NCBI RefSeq assembly: GCF_030272615.1
Contig: NC_081412.1
Coordinates: 26,752,501-26,816,500, forward strand
Reading direction: 5' to 3'
DNA from: Cryptomeria japonica
Lineage: Eukaryota > Streptophyta > Pinopsida > Cupressales > Cupressaceae
DNA: 64,000 nt
How positions within the stretch are numbered: the stretch's first letter is position 1; the number at the start of each line of letters is the position of its first letter. Positions 1 through 12,663 of this stretch are shown here, in pieces. The notes beneath the pieces were generated by a model, which did not search any database, had not been told where the DNA came from, and saw only the letters and a program-made list of their open reading frames with translations. The translations under genes and the position numbers were made by a program.

Positions 1-3000
1 AATAAGTATATTTTATTTACTTTACCTACCCTTCACTCTCATTGGTTAAATTCAAAATGGGTGAATAAATTATATTATATGGTGGGTTGGTAAAATATAC
101 TCCAAAATGGAATATTTTGATTGGCCGAAATTGAGGCTAAGGTTTTTGGAGTATTGTTGCTTTTAATTTTCATTCTCGTGAGGTTTTTCAGTTGGATTGG
201 CTATTCTCTAGAAATTTCTCCAGCAAGTTTTCTTCCTTGGTTTTGGATTGCTGCACTCTTGGTTTTTGGCCGGAGCTTGATTGGATTTTGGTTTGGCTTG
301 TGGGAGCTCTTCTTCAACTACAAACCATCACACGGGTTGCAGGTTGGAGGCTTCTCCATTGGTTTCTTGTTTTTCTTTCAAAGTTTGAAACTTGTATGCT
401 CCGTGTTTGATTTGATTAAAAATAAAAAGGATTTGGTTTATGCATTCTCTTTAGTTTCCTAGATTTGGAATGGGTAGCCATGGGATTTTAGATTCTTTGC
501 TTGGTTTATAGTTCTAGAAATAATGCTTCCTATGCATTGTCGTGAATGTTCAACATGAGGAATTTCTTGTAGATTTTGTATATGTCTTGTGTGAATTATT
601 TTAATAAGATTTCTATTGTATATTAAGGATATTTTAACTTGGTAGATGAGTTCTTATGGAGATTGTGAATCTAGGAAAGAGGAGAGTCTTTGTGAGCTCC
701 CAATCTGGCTCTGTTGTAGAGGAGACTCACAGGACTTTTTTTTCCTTTTTTTATTTTCACTCAATCCCTTGTGTATGGATGTTATTGGTTATGTGGAATG
801 TCTTTTTAAATGTATTTTGAGTCATATATTATGCTTGCTATATTTTAGAATTCAAAGTTGTGGAGTATTTCCTCAGTTTTGATAGTGTTGGAGATGTTCT
901 TCCTCCAAAAGTCTGCATTATGTTTTCAATTGGAGTTCCTTGGGTGAATCTTATTATTTTATTTTGTTCACATATTCTTATAGTTCATTTCGTGCCGATT
1001 CCAATGAGTATAAATACATCATATTTGGCTAATTATATTTCGAGCAATTTTGATTCCGCACTTAAGTAGTTTTCTGCCAAAATTTACTCTTTTTTTATGC
1101 GCTAAAGTATCAGTCGTATGTGCCATTATGTGTATTTTTAAGGTTTTGTCCAGTTTGAAGTCTGTTTGATGTTAGTTGGATTTTGGGTTGTACCAGAGGC
1201 TTTTGAGGGCATTTATGATGTTTTCTAATGTTTATTTATGATTGGTGATGTCTTCATATGATTTATTTTTGAGTTTTGTATGCATTTTACTCCATTTGAG
1301 TTTTTTTTGTGCTTCCTCTCTTGTTGATGCACCAAGAGAGAGATTGAGATTCTTGTGATTATGTGCCAGCAAGTGGATAGGCCTTGCTGAGATTATGTGA
1401 TGATTCATTCAGATTTGATGGCATTTCTTATGGCCTTGATATGTTTATTTGGCCAAGAGGCTCATTGATTTTTGGTTCTCATGATGTTAACTTTCACATG
1501 TTTCATGATTATGAGATGATATTGTTGTTTGTGTATGGATTATTTGTGATTTCAGATTTATGTATATTCTCAGATCCAATTATGATTCTAGAGCCTCTTG
1601 TGTTGTCATGTTTGAGACCATGTTAGGGGGGAGTGAGCTTCCTTGTGATGACCGGGATCATGAGAGGTAGGCTTGCATGAGGTTCCTTGTAAGGATGCAT
1701 GAAGTCTAGACCACCAGGGGACATTGGAGTTTTCCATGATTTGTAAATAAGTGATAACCTAATAATTGATGGGTTGGGTAGTTAGATTAATTAATAAGAT
1801 GATAAATTGATTGTGCCTCATGACTTAGTCCTAGGGAGGATTTTTTAGGATAAGCATGAGAAGGTCGTGAAGATGGTAAGCTAATCTCCCTTAGTCTCTC
1901 ATAGGTTGAGATGGATCCACATGTCCATCAGGCTAGTGCCTTGTGTTATTATGTTATTGTGTTATGAGGATGGCATGTGATGACACTCCACTCCTACATG
2001 TGTTTCCCCTTATTGATTTATGGTTATTCTTATTGGATGCACTTATGTCTTGATGATTTTTATGCCTCTGGGAGTTCATTCTTGTTATATTGTGTAAGTT
2101 CTTGCTTGAGAGTCTTTGTGTGGTTAGTCTCCTTGGTTTTAGGTGCCAGCTTAGGTTTAGAGTGTGTGTTGGGACCTTGTGTCATCTCCTAGCACGGGGG
2201 GTGGTTCCTTTGGTTCCACATGGTCGGGAGGTTGGTGCTTTTTAGCCATTGGGATGTTCTTTTGGATTCTTCTTGCGTTACGTGGATTCTTCTTCATGAT
2301 GTACTATGGATGTACCTTATAGCAGATTTATGTAATGGATAAGATAAAATGTATGTAATGTAATACTTTTGTATATCATAGATGGAATCTTGTAGTAGAA
2401 AGAGCTATGTTCATGATGTATTTAATGTACTTATATTGGTAGATGAATTGTAGTTGGAAATTGGAATTAAGGCCTAGTTGTATTGTACTATTGTAGAGAG
2501 GTGCTCTTATGAGTCATGGAAATGAATGGATAATAGTTGGAATAGAATGGAATTGCATTATGTATTAGTTGTACTATCTCATGGGATGATTAGAGGCTAG
2601 TTAGAATGTTAAATAATCTTGAAAGAGGAATGTTCATGGAGTAATAAATGAATATGTTATAGGATGTTAAATGGATTTAATAAACATGAATGATTCATAG
2701 AGATGCATTGGTAGAAAGAAAATTATGCATATCATGGGAAGTAAGTAATGTTGTAGGTTGCATATCTCATGAGTAGATAATTATATTATGATGCATTAAT
2801 GAAGGTGAAATATACCTTTCACGTGCGTAGTATGCTATTGTGGAAATGAATTTAAGTAATGATGCTAAAGTACCCTAGGGAAAGATTAATGATGTTGTGA
2901 TATTTCCACTTATGTTAATTCATGAAATGAGTAATGATATATGTTCATATTGGTTAATTGATGAACGAATGTAATAGATGGAGATGTTATGTGTTGCATT

Positions 3001-3089
3001 AGTTGTTATTAGATGTTAATTAAAAAAAAAATTATCTCCATTTGTATATTATTGTTTAGTTTCTTTAGGGTATTTTGGCGGGCATTACA
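1..3089. other. Gene-free, old LTR-retroelement-like sequence
   Basis: I recognise no protein here; the short open frames are scattered, have no family motifs and look accidental. The block ends at 3089 in GGCGGGCATTACA, which read on the minus strand is TGTAATGCCCGCC. That form, TG followed by a C-rich stretch, is common at the 5' edge of plant LTRs. I infer that part of this block is an LTR in minus orientation whose other end lies to the left or outside the window. No target duplication or partner LTR was found. Confidence 0.3.
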
Positions 3090-3177
3090 CAAAAACTATT
3101 ATAGTCCACAATAATCTAAAATTAGATATTCAATGATTGCTTCCTTCCCAAACAAAAATTAAAATAAAATAATTACA

Positions 3178-3758
3178 TGATAATTATCGTGGGTTTTCAT
3201 TTACAACCATCAAAATAAATAAATAAAACATTAGCCCTAGGGGAAGAGCACTAGTAGTCATCATAGTTCCAATAACTGCATATTTATTGTCATAGTGACC
3301 TTCCAATAGTCGTCTTAGTTCCAATTTTTGAAAACCCTATTAATAGATTTCACATGTACCAATAGTCGATCACTTTTTGTCAATTTTTGTTCATAATTGG
3401 CCCATTTGTGCACCACTATTGGAACATTTGTGCAAAACTATTGGGACATTTGTCCACAAGTACTAGCGATTTTGAGTGGACAATTGCTAGAACATCTTTA
3501 ATTAGGTATCAGACGACACTTTGAAATGTATACTTTTTGAATTTTGTGTGCAGAATTGATCCCACAACATGAATCATGACTACCCAGAAGCCAGAACAAT
3601 AGCTATAAGAAGTTAAGTTGCATACGAAGACAACTAAAAAAAACCATCAAAATCTAATGTACCATTTAAGATCTGAGTGTACAAAGTTAGCTATCACAAT
3701 CAATGATGCTCTTTCATTATATGATAATTATCGGTGGTTTCCATTTACAACCATCAAA
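3178..3758. repeat. MITE-like remnant between two copies of a 35-bp repeat
   Basis: From about 3238 the sequence starts TAGGGGAAGAGCAC and then contains repeats of the type ACTATTGGRACATTTGTSC. Both features resemble the intact MITE at 4964-5407, so this is probably a diverged, 3'-truncated relative. The block is bracketed by two imperfect copies of a 35-bp sequence (about 3179-3214 and 3722-3758; shared core TTTACAACCATCAAA). This could be a long duplication made when the segment inserted, or a separate local duplication. Confidence 0.4.
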
Positions 3759-4508
3759 GTCCAAAAGCGTGAATTGGGATGGCAGTGTACGTAAAAAGAA
3801 TCATATTAACACAAACTTAATTTTATGTAAATTGGCACGTACTAGTACTAGTACTTATTTTATTTCTCCAATCATCAATGCATGTCTTGAAATTTTTCAC
3901 ACCCATGATTTGGCCCCTTTCTGCCCTGCACGTCATTTTACTATGATTCTCTCTGTTATGTTCTTTTCTCTACTTTACCATACTATATATATATATATAT
4001 ATGTTTGATCATTCTTAAAATTTGAACACACAAATACATTTATAAACAAACATTCATGAAAAACATCTTCCCAAATTAGTTATTTCTCTAATGTATGCTC
4101 AACAACTGAGAGAAGACCGAGACCTAGACCTGACTAGTTAATGTTTAAATTTGATCTTATCTCAACTTTGAGGTGTACCATTTTTGCTAATATTACATTT
4201 GATTTTACTATATTGGGGATAATTAAGAAGGGTCAACTAGTGCAAGCGACACAATTACTAGTTACCACAAAAGGTTAAAACACGCAACGCCAGGGACCAT
4301 GAAAAACAGCATATACCGAAAAAAAGAACTCTCCAGTAATTTATCTTTTAAACGAGGAAAACCGTATATGTTTGAAAGAGAAAAAAGAACTCTGGAGTCA
4401 TTCATCTCCGATCTGAATTTCAAAGCCCATTAAAATACAACTGCTGAAATTAAAAACACGTTACCTCGAAAAGAGTGTCAAAGCAGGCGGGCTCTGTCGC
4501 TGTTGCTG

Positions 4509-4619
4509 TCAGTAACTGTCACTGTCACTGTCAGCGCTAAACTTCTCTTCCTTCTTTTCTCGCGCCAGACGATAAGCCTCCGTTCTTATCACCCACTGTT
4601 GCACTACTTCCCAAACACT
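4509..4619 (-). CDS. Candidate last coding exon of an unidentified host gene
   Basis: On the minus strand a pyrimidine-rich tract ending TTTACAG (AG at 4621-4620) is followed by exactly 37 codons in phase 0. They begin SVWEVVQQWVIRTEAYRL, continue with a charged ARE-KKEEK stretch, and end in three Asp-Ser pairs, Tyr and TGA (4511-4509). The segment is clearly richer in G+C than its surroundings and shows no transposon similarity. An acidic, Ser-rich tail at the end of a helix is typical of a soluble protein C-terminus. I do not recognise the family. Upstream exons would lie above 4620; the MITE at 4964-5407 would then sit in the preceding intron. No other exon was found, so this may be a lone or decayed exon. 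Confidence 0.4.
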   Translation of the reverse strand, partial: SVWEVVQQWVIRTEAYRLAREKKEEKFSADSDSDSY

Positions 4620-4963
4620 CTGTAAACCCAAGTGACAAGCAAAAAAATAAAATTATTTTTTGGTCTTTTTTTATGAAATGGAGTACCTAGTATAAAAGTA
4701 AGATCAATTTAGTATTAAGACATAATGAGCATCCCCAAGTCAAAAATCAGGAGTGTTGTAAAATGAGTGGAGAATCAAAGATCATATGTGCTTTGGTTAA
4801 TGCAGCTTTATTGTGAAGAATTGTATGACTGGACTCCATGGAATAATAATCAGCCTTAATATACTTTAACACCTTTAGGCACTGGCAAAATTGTGTGGCC
4901 ATAATCATAAGATTCGATGGTTTGATGTTTATTTTATTGCATCCATGTGTGGAAGAGATTCAC

Positions 4964-5407
4964 TAGGGGAAAGGACCCAGTAGTTGTGCACCCTAACTTC
5001 ACGCTTCTCAAAATCCTACTTGGAAATTTCAAATCACTCTGATTTTTTTATAGTAGCTTACATGGCAAGTCCCCTGCTTATAACTAAGGTTTCAAGGCCA
5101 CATCAACATGCTTTTTGCCAAGGTGTCCAAAACAGCCCCCCCAAAAGTGAGACCAATAGGCGTGCAAAAGAGACCCCAATAGTTGTGCGGCTGATATGTC
5201 ATCACCTGATTGGTTACTTTTTACAATATTAGTACATTTCTTAACAACTATTGGTACATTTCCTAACAACTGTTGGTACATTTCCTAACAAAAATTGATA
5301 TTTTTTGTTTCAAACAATAGGTTTTATTTGTTCAATTTTTGGAACAAAAGGTATCAACAACCCTCACAATAATTGGTAGATGCTCAACTACTGGGTCCTT
5401 TCCCCTA
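4964..5407. mobile_element. MITE, 444 bp, 23-bp perfect terminal inverted repeats
   Basis: The left end, 4964-4986, starts TAGGGGAAAGGACCCAGTAG. Its exact reverse complement occupies 5385-5407, ending GGGTCCTTTCCCCTA. There is no coding capacity. If the outer TA on each side is the target duplication, the element fits a TA-inserting (Tc1/mariner-type) MITE with GGGG ends. A 3-bp TWA duplication as in PIF/Harbinger is not supported (CTA left, TAA right). The right part holds tandem copies of an ACTRTTGGTACATTTCCTAACA word. Confidence 0.8.
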
Positions 5408-6639
5408 AACCATGAGCCTCATGTTTTGATTCTCTAAAGCTATGTACTAGGTCTGAATAATGGATATATAATAAAGTTAAAAAGGGTTGAGAATGAAACA
5501 ATTGAGAAATGTGTAATATAGAAATAAGAAGTATTAAGATTTATTTTTAAATTGATTAAATATTATTATTATTATTATTGATGTTGTGATGTTATAAGAG
5601 AGAAATAGAACTTAAAATTTGAAATTAGATAAGTGATTCAAAATTCATGTCAATTGAGATTTAGAAAGTTGTGTACATGGGACAAGATTGTACCCACATT
5701 CTAGTTCACTTTGTATGGTTATGTTTTAGCAATGCAATTTCTTCTTGTGCAAAAATAGACCTTTGCTACTTGCAAAGAATATTCACTTAGATGATGTTTA
5801 TGTGAAGAAAACTAAGTGATGTCAAGAAGCACAAGTGGAGGCTTGTAATCTTAAGAGAGGAAGAGCGATCAAATTCCTTATTAGCAATTAAACCCCTAGA
5901 TTAATTCAATAGTGGTAAAAATACATAATAAAAGAGTTGATGAATGTTGGTGTAGACATTTGAATCTACTAGTGAAACATGTAAGTGACTAATATGCAAT
6001 TGTACTATCATAATTGTGTATCTTTTGATAATGGTAAAATGAACTAGGACCACAACTTTAAATAGAAGCCTTAAGACACAATTCAAAACCTTTGGCATAA
6101 GCCAGTAAACAATTTAATCTTATTTTTTACGAGCCAATAGGATATCTTATTTTTTAGAAGTCAATATGAAAAATAGTTGGATTTGAATTTGAATACATAG
6201 AAATGGGACTATGACCATGGTCTAATCCATGGGATAAAATTTCATGCACATTCTTGTTTGGGTGGGTACTCATCTAGGAATTAAATCGAGCACACTCTAA
6301 ATTTGTTGCATTCAAGTTTAGGGTCAACAAGTGAGTTAAAAGAGATAAATTAAGTGCATTTTATTCTTGGCACTTTGACCAAAGTGAGACATTGGATTTA
6401 GTGTTTCTAACCAAACTTTACCTTTTCTCACCTATGAAAACTAAATCTATAAGACTTTGAAGATGATGAGAACAAGTGATATTTGAGATTTCAAGTGTAA
6501 ATTTTAAATATATTTATTTTTTATTTTTTACAAAAAATAAATTATGTAAGTTTTACTAACTTGATTTATATTTAACTGTATTTTTAGAAAGGTGACAAAT
6601 TTATTCTATAATTGATATTTATAAAAAAGAAATTATAAA
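5408..6639. other. Gene-free AT-rich stretch
   Basis: I see no coding region, repeat boundary or RNA gene here. There is a short ATT triplet run near 5562-5579. Open frames on the minus strand are short and lack motifs. Confidence 0.4.
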
Positions 6640-8160
6640 TACTTAAACATAGATCACAGGTTCAATCAACTCAAGGAGAGATTGACTAAGCCAACCGGTG
6701 TATCATTCAGGAAGATCGGTCACTTTGATGATGGTGAAGTCAAAAAAGGTGACTCAAGCAAGAAGACTTGAAGTTGTATGCAAACTGGTAACTCGTTGGT
6801 AAACAAGGAAAGAGACTTGGTACTAGCACAACAGACTGGCATTCAAAGGACGAACCAGTAATATAGAAGTGCAGTAGCATACTGGTTCACCGGTATGACA
6901 AAAGGAAGACAGGTGATCACCTTAAATATCAGAGCGGTGATTAGTTATTTAGTTGCGGTGGCAAAGGATGAGTTGGTGCGCTTGTGTCTACACCAAATCA
7001 TGTGTTGGTAAGGTCAACTTTCAGTTATCATGTAGACAAACATGATTACATGTGGATTTTCTGGTTCACATTTATTTGGCTAAACATGACACAAAAGCTT
7101 CTATCTATGGGAGATGCGATGGCAGAATTGATTGAACACTTGGCAGAGTTGTTGTAAGACACGTAGAGAAAGAATGGGAGATTTTTAAATTTAAAATCTT
7201 CAAAAATCCATGATTGCTTTGATTGAGGAATCACCGGAAAGAGTTAGTAGACAATGTATAAAGTGTTCTTGAGCTCATTCAAAAAGTTTTGATTGTGAAT
7301 TTGAAACAAGGAAATCTTGTTGAAGACAATCCAAGGTGAAGAGCAAAGTGAGAGGAAGTGCTATGAGGTGTTAGCACAGTTGAGTGTGTGTGAGGTATAT
7401 CGACTAAGTGCAGAGTCGACGGACAGAGAACCGACTAAGTGGAGAGTCGAAGGACAAAGAACTAGCTAAGGGAAGAGTTGAAGGACAGAGGACCAACAAA
7501 GTGCAGAGCGGAAGGTCAAAGGACCGATAGAGTGTAGTGTCGAGGGATAGGTGGTTGTCTGAGTGAAGAGTCGAAGGTGTAAGAAGGAAACTGGTGCTGT
7601 GCAGAGAAGACACAACATGTGTGTATTGAGTGTGATGCATATTGAGATTTGATCAAGCTATCATTAGCTAATTCAGCAGATCATCCATCTGTTGCTTTCT
7701 AACAACTGCAACATAAATCCCTTAACTGGGTGGACTTTAACAGGTCCCTATTATAAAATCCCTTAACCGGGTGACATCTTAACTAATGTTCTAAGTCCTC
7801 TAACTAGGCTACCTTTAATAGGGTAAAGGTACTAACCAGCCTTGATCAAAATCCCTTAACTGGGTGGCACCTAACAGTGTCTTTATAATCTCCTAACAGG
7901 GATGGCTCTTAACCGGGCGTACTCCAGAAGAGTACAAATTTTGTGAGTTCCTACTCACACCGTGGTTTTCTCCCTATTGGGTTTCCAAGAGATAACTCCT
8001 TGGTGTCACTGTCAACTTTTCATGCTTGCATATTTTACTTCAGTGATTAAGTATATTGTTGGAACTTAGATGAATGCAGATTTAAGATAAAAGTTAAATT
8101 GTGAAAATTTGATTAACTGTTGATTCACCCCTCCCCTCTCAGCACCGGATGGGACTAACA
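6640..8160 (+). mobile_element. Copia-type LTR sequence, 3' end at 8160 (solo LTR likely 7369-8160)
   Basis: The sequence ends TTGATTCACCCCTCCCCTC, a short spacer, then GGGACTAACA at 8160. The LTR at 56490-57542 ends the same way on the opposite strand (...GGGCCTAACA). The 7700-7920 part repeats CCCTTAACYGGGTG-type words, as many plant Copia R/U5 regions do. TGTTAG at 7369 and CTAACA at 8160 form a 6-bp inverted pair, and the flanking five bases (TGAGG and GGAGG) match at four positions. A 792-bp solo LTR is therefore the simplest reading. The 6640-7368 stretch has the same CGGT-rich flavour and may be a longer U3 or a second fragment. Confidence 0.6.
7401..7555 (+). repeat. 31-bp tandem repeat, five units, in LTR U3
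   Basis: Five units of exactly 31 bp start at 7401, 7432, 7463, 7494 and 7525. The first reads CGACTAAGTGCAGAGTCGAC at its start. Units diverge progressively to the right. Tandem words upstream of an LTR promoter often act as enhancer or transcription-factor sites; that role is inferred from position only. Confidence 0.8.
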
Positions 8161-8408
8161 GGAGGGTGTAGTATAATATTATATTCTTATTTAAAATATA
8201 AATTATATGCAACCTACATGATCTCAATACCTTTTCATAACCATATATCTTGGTTTTTTTAACTTTAATATCCAACATAAATGGACCAATAGTTGAACAC
8301 AAAATAAAATAAAATAAATGTTGTTATAGAAACAACACATTATTGTTTACAACTTATATTAAATTTTAAATGATAGTAATTTTTTTTGCTAATCCTTCAA
8401 ATTTCATA

Positions 8409-8716
8409 AAAAATACTTGGCATTTCTTTTTTTCTTTTTTTTAAAACTATGCCTAGTAAAAATTTTAACGTGACTGGTGATGCTGGCACAACACACCCTC
8501 TGGCTCCACATGAATGCTTTTGACCCAGACCTATGAACCAATGAGGCCACCAATGGGGGACCTCATCCCCACACTTCACTTTTTCAAATCCGGGAGCACC
8601 ACAAGGCCTTGCAAGAACAATGGCCCAATAGGGATTTGAACCTTGGTGACTGCTTCACTAACAAAGTATTTTAAACTACAATGCTATATGTCTAAAGACA
8701 AAAATACTTGGCATTT
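8409..8716 (-). mobile_element. tRNA-derived SINE with 17-bp target duplications
   Basis: The perfect 17-bp direct repeats AAAAATACTTGGCATTT at 8409-8425 and 8700-8716 bracket 274 bp. On the minus strand the insert begins at 8699 with a tRNA-like head: an A-box-like TAGCATTGTAG (8686-8676) and, 33 nt later, a B box GGTTCAAATCCC (8642-8631). This is the spacing of an internal RNA polymerase III promoter. The element ends in an A-rich tail (T-rich on the plus strand, 8426-8455). The tRNA-unrelated body carries no protein. The call rests on duplication, A/B boxes and tail together. Confidence 0.8.
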
Positions 8717-9564
8717 ATTAGGTTGCTATTTTATAATTGTGATAGGAAAAACTATTCCTATGAAGTATTTGATTGCATATATATGTTTCCACTCCAATGG
8801 TTGTAAATGCAAGAATAACATTTTTCACTTTGAAAACTATACTTGTTTAATTGAGCGCCTTTTTTAAAAAATGACACACTTATAATGGATAATTATGATA
8901 TTTTATTTGAAACAAAAAAAGTATTTAATTGTCTTGTTAATGAATGTTTTTTTTCCTTCTTATATAACATTCGTAGATTCTCATGTGTTCAAGTATGAAT
9001 TTAACTTTGCCAGCATTTGGTTATCATTTTATTTATATGTGAATTAATTATTCATAATATATAGCATAAATATGCATCAAGACTAAATCTTACAACCACA
9101 AATACTTTACCAATAAATAGATCCATCCAACTATTAACCCCTCTCCCCCAATATAATTAGAATAATAAAAAAAGAGTTGATAAATCTAACAATTTATTTA
9201 TTTACCTTTTTAAAATTAATTTTTTAACCAACATCTTATATGATAATTTTAAACAACATACTTTTAATATCTAAAATAGACATATTAAATTATATAATTT
9301 TTAATAAATCTAGTTATATAAGATTACAAATAAAAAGGAGGACCTTGTTTTTTAAATTAAATCAAATAAAAATAATCATTATCTTATGCATATAACCTAC
9401 AAGTATAGCTAGACAAAGAATAGTAAACACAATCCATTTACAATAGGCAAATAAGGAAATAAACTGCCACAAATTTTATGATGGGGAATCTTGAATTGAT
9501 GTTTATTCATTTATCTTGTCTAAATATTCGTATTTCATGTTGATGTCTCTTTTGTTTCCACTTT
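8717..9564. other. Gene-free AT-rich stretch
   Basis: Very AT-rich, with no coding signal, RNA gene or recognisable repeat edge. Confidence 0.4.
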
Positions 9565-12500
9565 GGTAACTTTTGGTAAATTAGGTAGGAGTCTCATGAA
9601 GAGAGCTTAAGCTCTATTTTTAAGAAATAAATAGTCCGATGAATAAATAAAAATTTGTGCTACAGAATTATTAAGAATTTTATATTTTCTCTAGAAAATA
9701 TCTTCCTTCTTCAACAATTTTGTTCTCACAAGAGAGGAGACAAATTATGAATACAAGAAATGGATCCCATTAATTTGTGGTTGAAAGCTTCAACTGGTTT
9801 CCATTTCAAGGCCCATGACCAATGTGAAAGATGAGGTGAAGGATAATGGTGACCAATGTGAAAGAAAGAGGTATATGAGAAAGATAAAAAAAAATAGAAC
9901 AAAGAAGTAATAGAGACCAAGAAAAAATAGAGGTTAAACAAAGGATAACATACATTATTATCAAATAGGTTTCAAAAATATACAATGTTCAATTCCATGA
10001 AGACCAAAATATAGAATTGATGCTCATTCTTATGCTCAGAAAAACTAAGATAATTTTTTTTTGTTCATTGGTTGCTATAGAATAATTGATTTTTGTTATG
10101 TATTTTATCATACATCTAATACCAAAAAAACTACCTAAAACCTATGTCTATGCCCAACAAAAGAAAAACCAACACAATTAGATGCAATTAAATTGCATCC
10201 TTATTCTAAAAGGGAAAATATGAGATTGGTGATTATGTAAAAAAAATTTGTTTAAATCTATCTTGCAGTAGTGAATGGAGACAAAGGTGATTTTGAATTT
10301 AAATGGAGAAATGAAATCTCACATGTATGGATGAATGGAGAAGACATGGTGATGGTGGAAGAGTGAAGGAGCTATAGAGGTGTAGAGGAAGGAAAATGAG
10401 AATTGGAATTTAAATAGAGAAATTAAATCTCACATGTATGGATGAGTGGAGAAGACAAATTGATGGTGGGAGAGTGAAGTAGCTATAGAGGTGTAAAGGA
10501 AGGTAAAGGTGAATTCAAGTTTAAATTGAGAAGTGAAATCTCACCTGTATGGATGAGTGGAGAAGACATTGTGATGGTGGGAGAGTAAAGAAAGATCTAT
10601 TGAGTAAAGGAAGGTAGTTTAAATTAGCTTTACCACTCCTCCTTAATCAACTACTACCATCTATGATACCCAACCTATATCTTTGATGCACACATTTTTT
10701 TCCCAATAGTTGGATGAAGATATCTATACTATTATTTAGACCTAGAATGTTCCAAAACTATTTCTCTATTATTAATTATCTCTCTAATGAAATGATACCT
10801 TGTGTCACTGTATTTACTTCTTTTATGAAAATCTACATTTTCCAATAACGTTCTGATTAGGTAAATCAGGATAGCGCCCAAACCCTTTACATAGAAACCA
10901 TCAGGAAGAAGAGAGGGATCTTACAAGTGGTTAGACTAAAATTAAACACAACCAAAAGTAACAAAAAGGCCAATAACTAGACAAAAATAAAATGGGACTA
11001 GGAGAAGCCCAGAGAACATAAAGAAATCACCTATTAGTTTCCCAATTTAAGACTCAAACCCTTCATGACTTTCCACTCCTTATTGAGAATATCAATCTTG
11101 TCCATGAAAGAAAACTCTTTGTTCAATTAGTCCTCATTAGATGGATTAATATCCAAAGTAACATTTAAATTCACTTTTTTGGAAGACCTAGCCAACAAAC
11201 CAATAGAAGCCTCCACCTTGTTAGGTTTTTTATGCTTAAGATTTTTTCTCTAATTCTTGTTGTAGAACCTACATGGAGACAAATATTTTGTTAACCATGT
11301 CCTTGCTAGATGCCATAATATCCTCCATGTTCTTCACCATTTTATTCTTCTTATCTTAGAGGTCAGTTATGGCCATCTCTAGATTCTTTCTTTCCTTAGA
11401 AACAAAATTGGCCTAAATGGAATTCATGTCTTCCTCTAGGATAACCTTGGTTATGATAAACAATCAAAGAGGGATTAGTGATGCAAGGGAGTTCCATGCT
11501 GGGATGAGGCTTAAATTTTAGTTATATAGACTAAGGATTAAATCCTCATAAAGATGGGAACTAATGGGTTTTAAATTTGTTGTAGTCATAAATTCAACTA
11601 AGGAAGACTGAATCTATAAAGAAAAATTTATTTGTATGCTATTCTTGAAGTGATTTAACGTATGAAAAATTTGAGAGTGAAACCTTTTGAATCTTCCATC
11701 TAGGGTGACATACCTCGTAAAGACCTCTGTCACATCCTTCTACTCACCAAGATGATCATCTCAATTGGAGGCATTCTATAGAAGGGAAATTTTTGAGACT
11801 TTAGAAATTTATTGAAATCTTCCTTATAATTTATGTTGGGCTTCTTGGTGAAGGAAATCCCTTCCATTGGGAGAATAGCAATAGCCAAAATAATCTTTGT
11901 AGACTCATTGAAAGACACCACTCCAATATCCACCCTTCCATTACTCCAAAAATGAGTGATCTTGATCAAAAGGGAAGGGTCATGACCGAATGATGCCTCT
12001 AAATAGTATAAAAAATTCTCTTATTTAAAAACATGTTACAAAACACTATCATTATTGACAAAATTATAATAATTGGGATACAAATGAATGAGATTGCCAC
12101 CCATGATAGACCAAAGGACATAGTGAAATCAAATCTAAACAAAAGACACTACTTAGGTAGATTAGTGTCAGAATATAAGTGTTGGAGATTGTTGATAGCA
12201 TGAGATTGTATGGTTTTCATTGATGTCAAACTTGGTTACCTAGATGGATGTTGTTTTAGATATGCTTTTGGCTTTTGTAAATTTATGTTTCATGTTGGAG
12301 TTAATATTTTTTGCGTTGGTTGTGTTATCATATATTTAGGGTAATTGGAATGCTTTTGGTGCCATCTAGATATGTTACTAATTATATTGTGGTTTAGTAT
12401 ATCATATTCTTTTGTAACTTATGATAAATTAGGTAGGGGTCTCATGAGGGGGTCTTAAGCTCTATTTTTAAAGAAGAGATGGTTCGATGAATAAAAAAAA

Positions 12501-12663
12501 TTGTACTGCTGGATTATTAGAAATTTATATTTTCTCTAAGAAATGTCTTCCTTCTTCAAGAATTTTGTTATCTCACAGAGAGAGGAGACAAAGTATGAAT
12601 ACAAAAAATGGATCCCATTAATTTGTGGTTGAAAGCTTTAACTGGTTTCCATTTCAAGGCCCG
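9565..12663 (+). mobile_element. Pol-less LTR element, copy A
   Basis: The segment 9565-9813 is repeated, with small differences, at 12413-12663. Both contain TAAATTAGGTAGG near the start and ATGGATCCCATTAATTTGTG near the end. The right copy belongs to an LTR-like unit that starts TGTTGGAG at 12180. The left LTR lacks its first part. The body (9827-12179) has no reverse transcriptase, integrase or protease and only broken minus-strand open frames, as in LARD-type non-autonomous elements. Orientation and the exact LTR 3' base are uncertain. Confidence 0.6.
10295..10627 (+). repeat. Three 111-bp tandem units inside copy A
   Basis: Three units share GAAATCTCACATGTATGGAT followed by GAGTGGAGAAGAC, at a period of 111 bp. 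The same triplication is present in copy B at about 13930-14260, so it predates the split of the two copies. Confidence 0.75.

Noticed and set aside
121-462. 113-residue hydrophobic open frame
   Set aside because: It begins at TTG, has no homology or splice context, and overlaps another open frame; likely chance in T-rich sequence.
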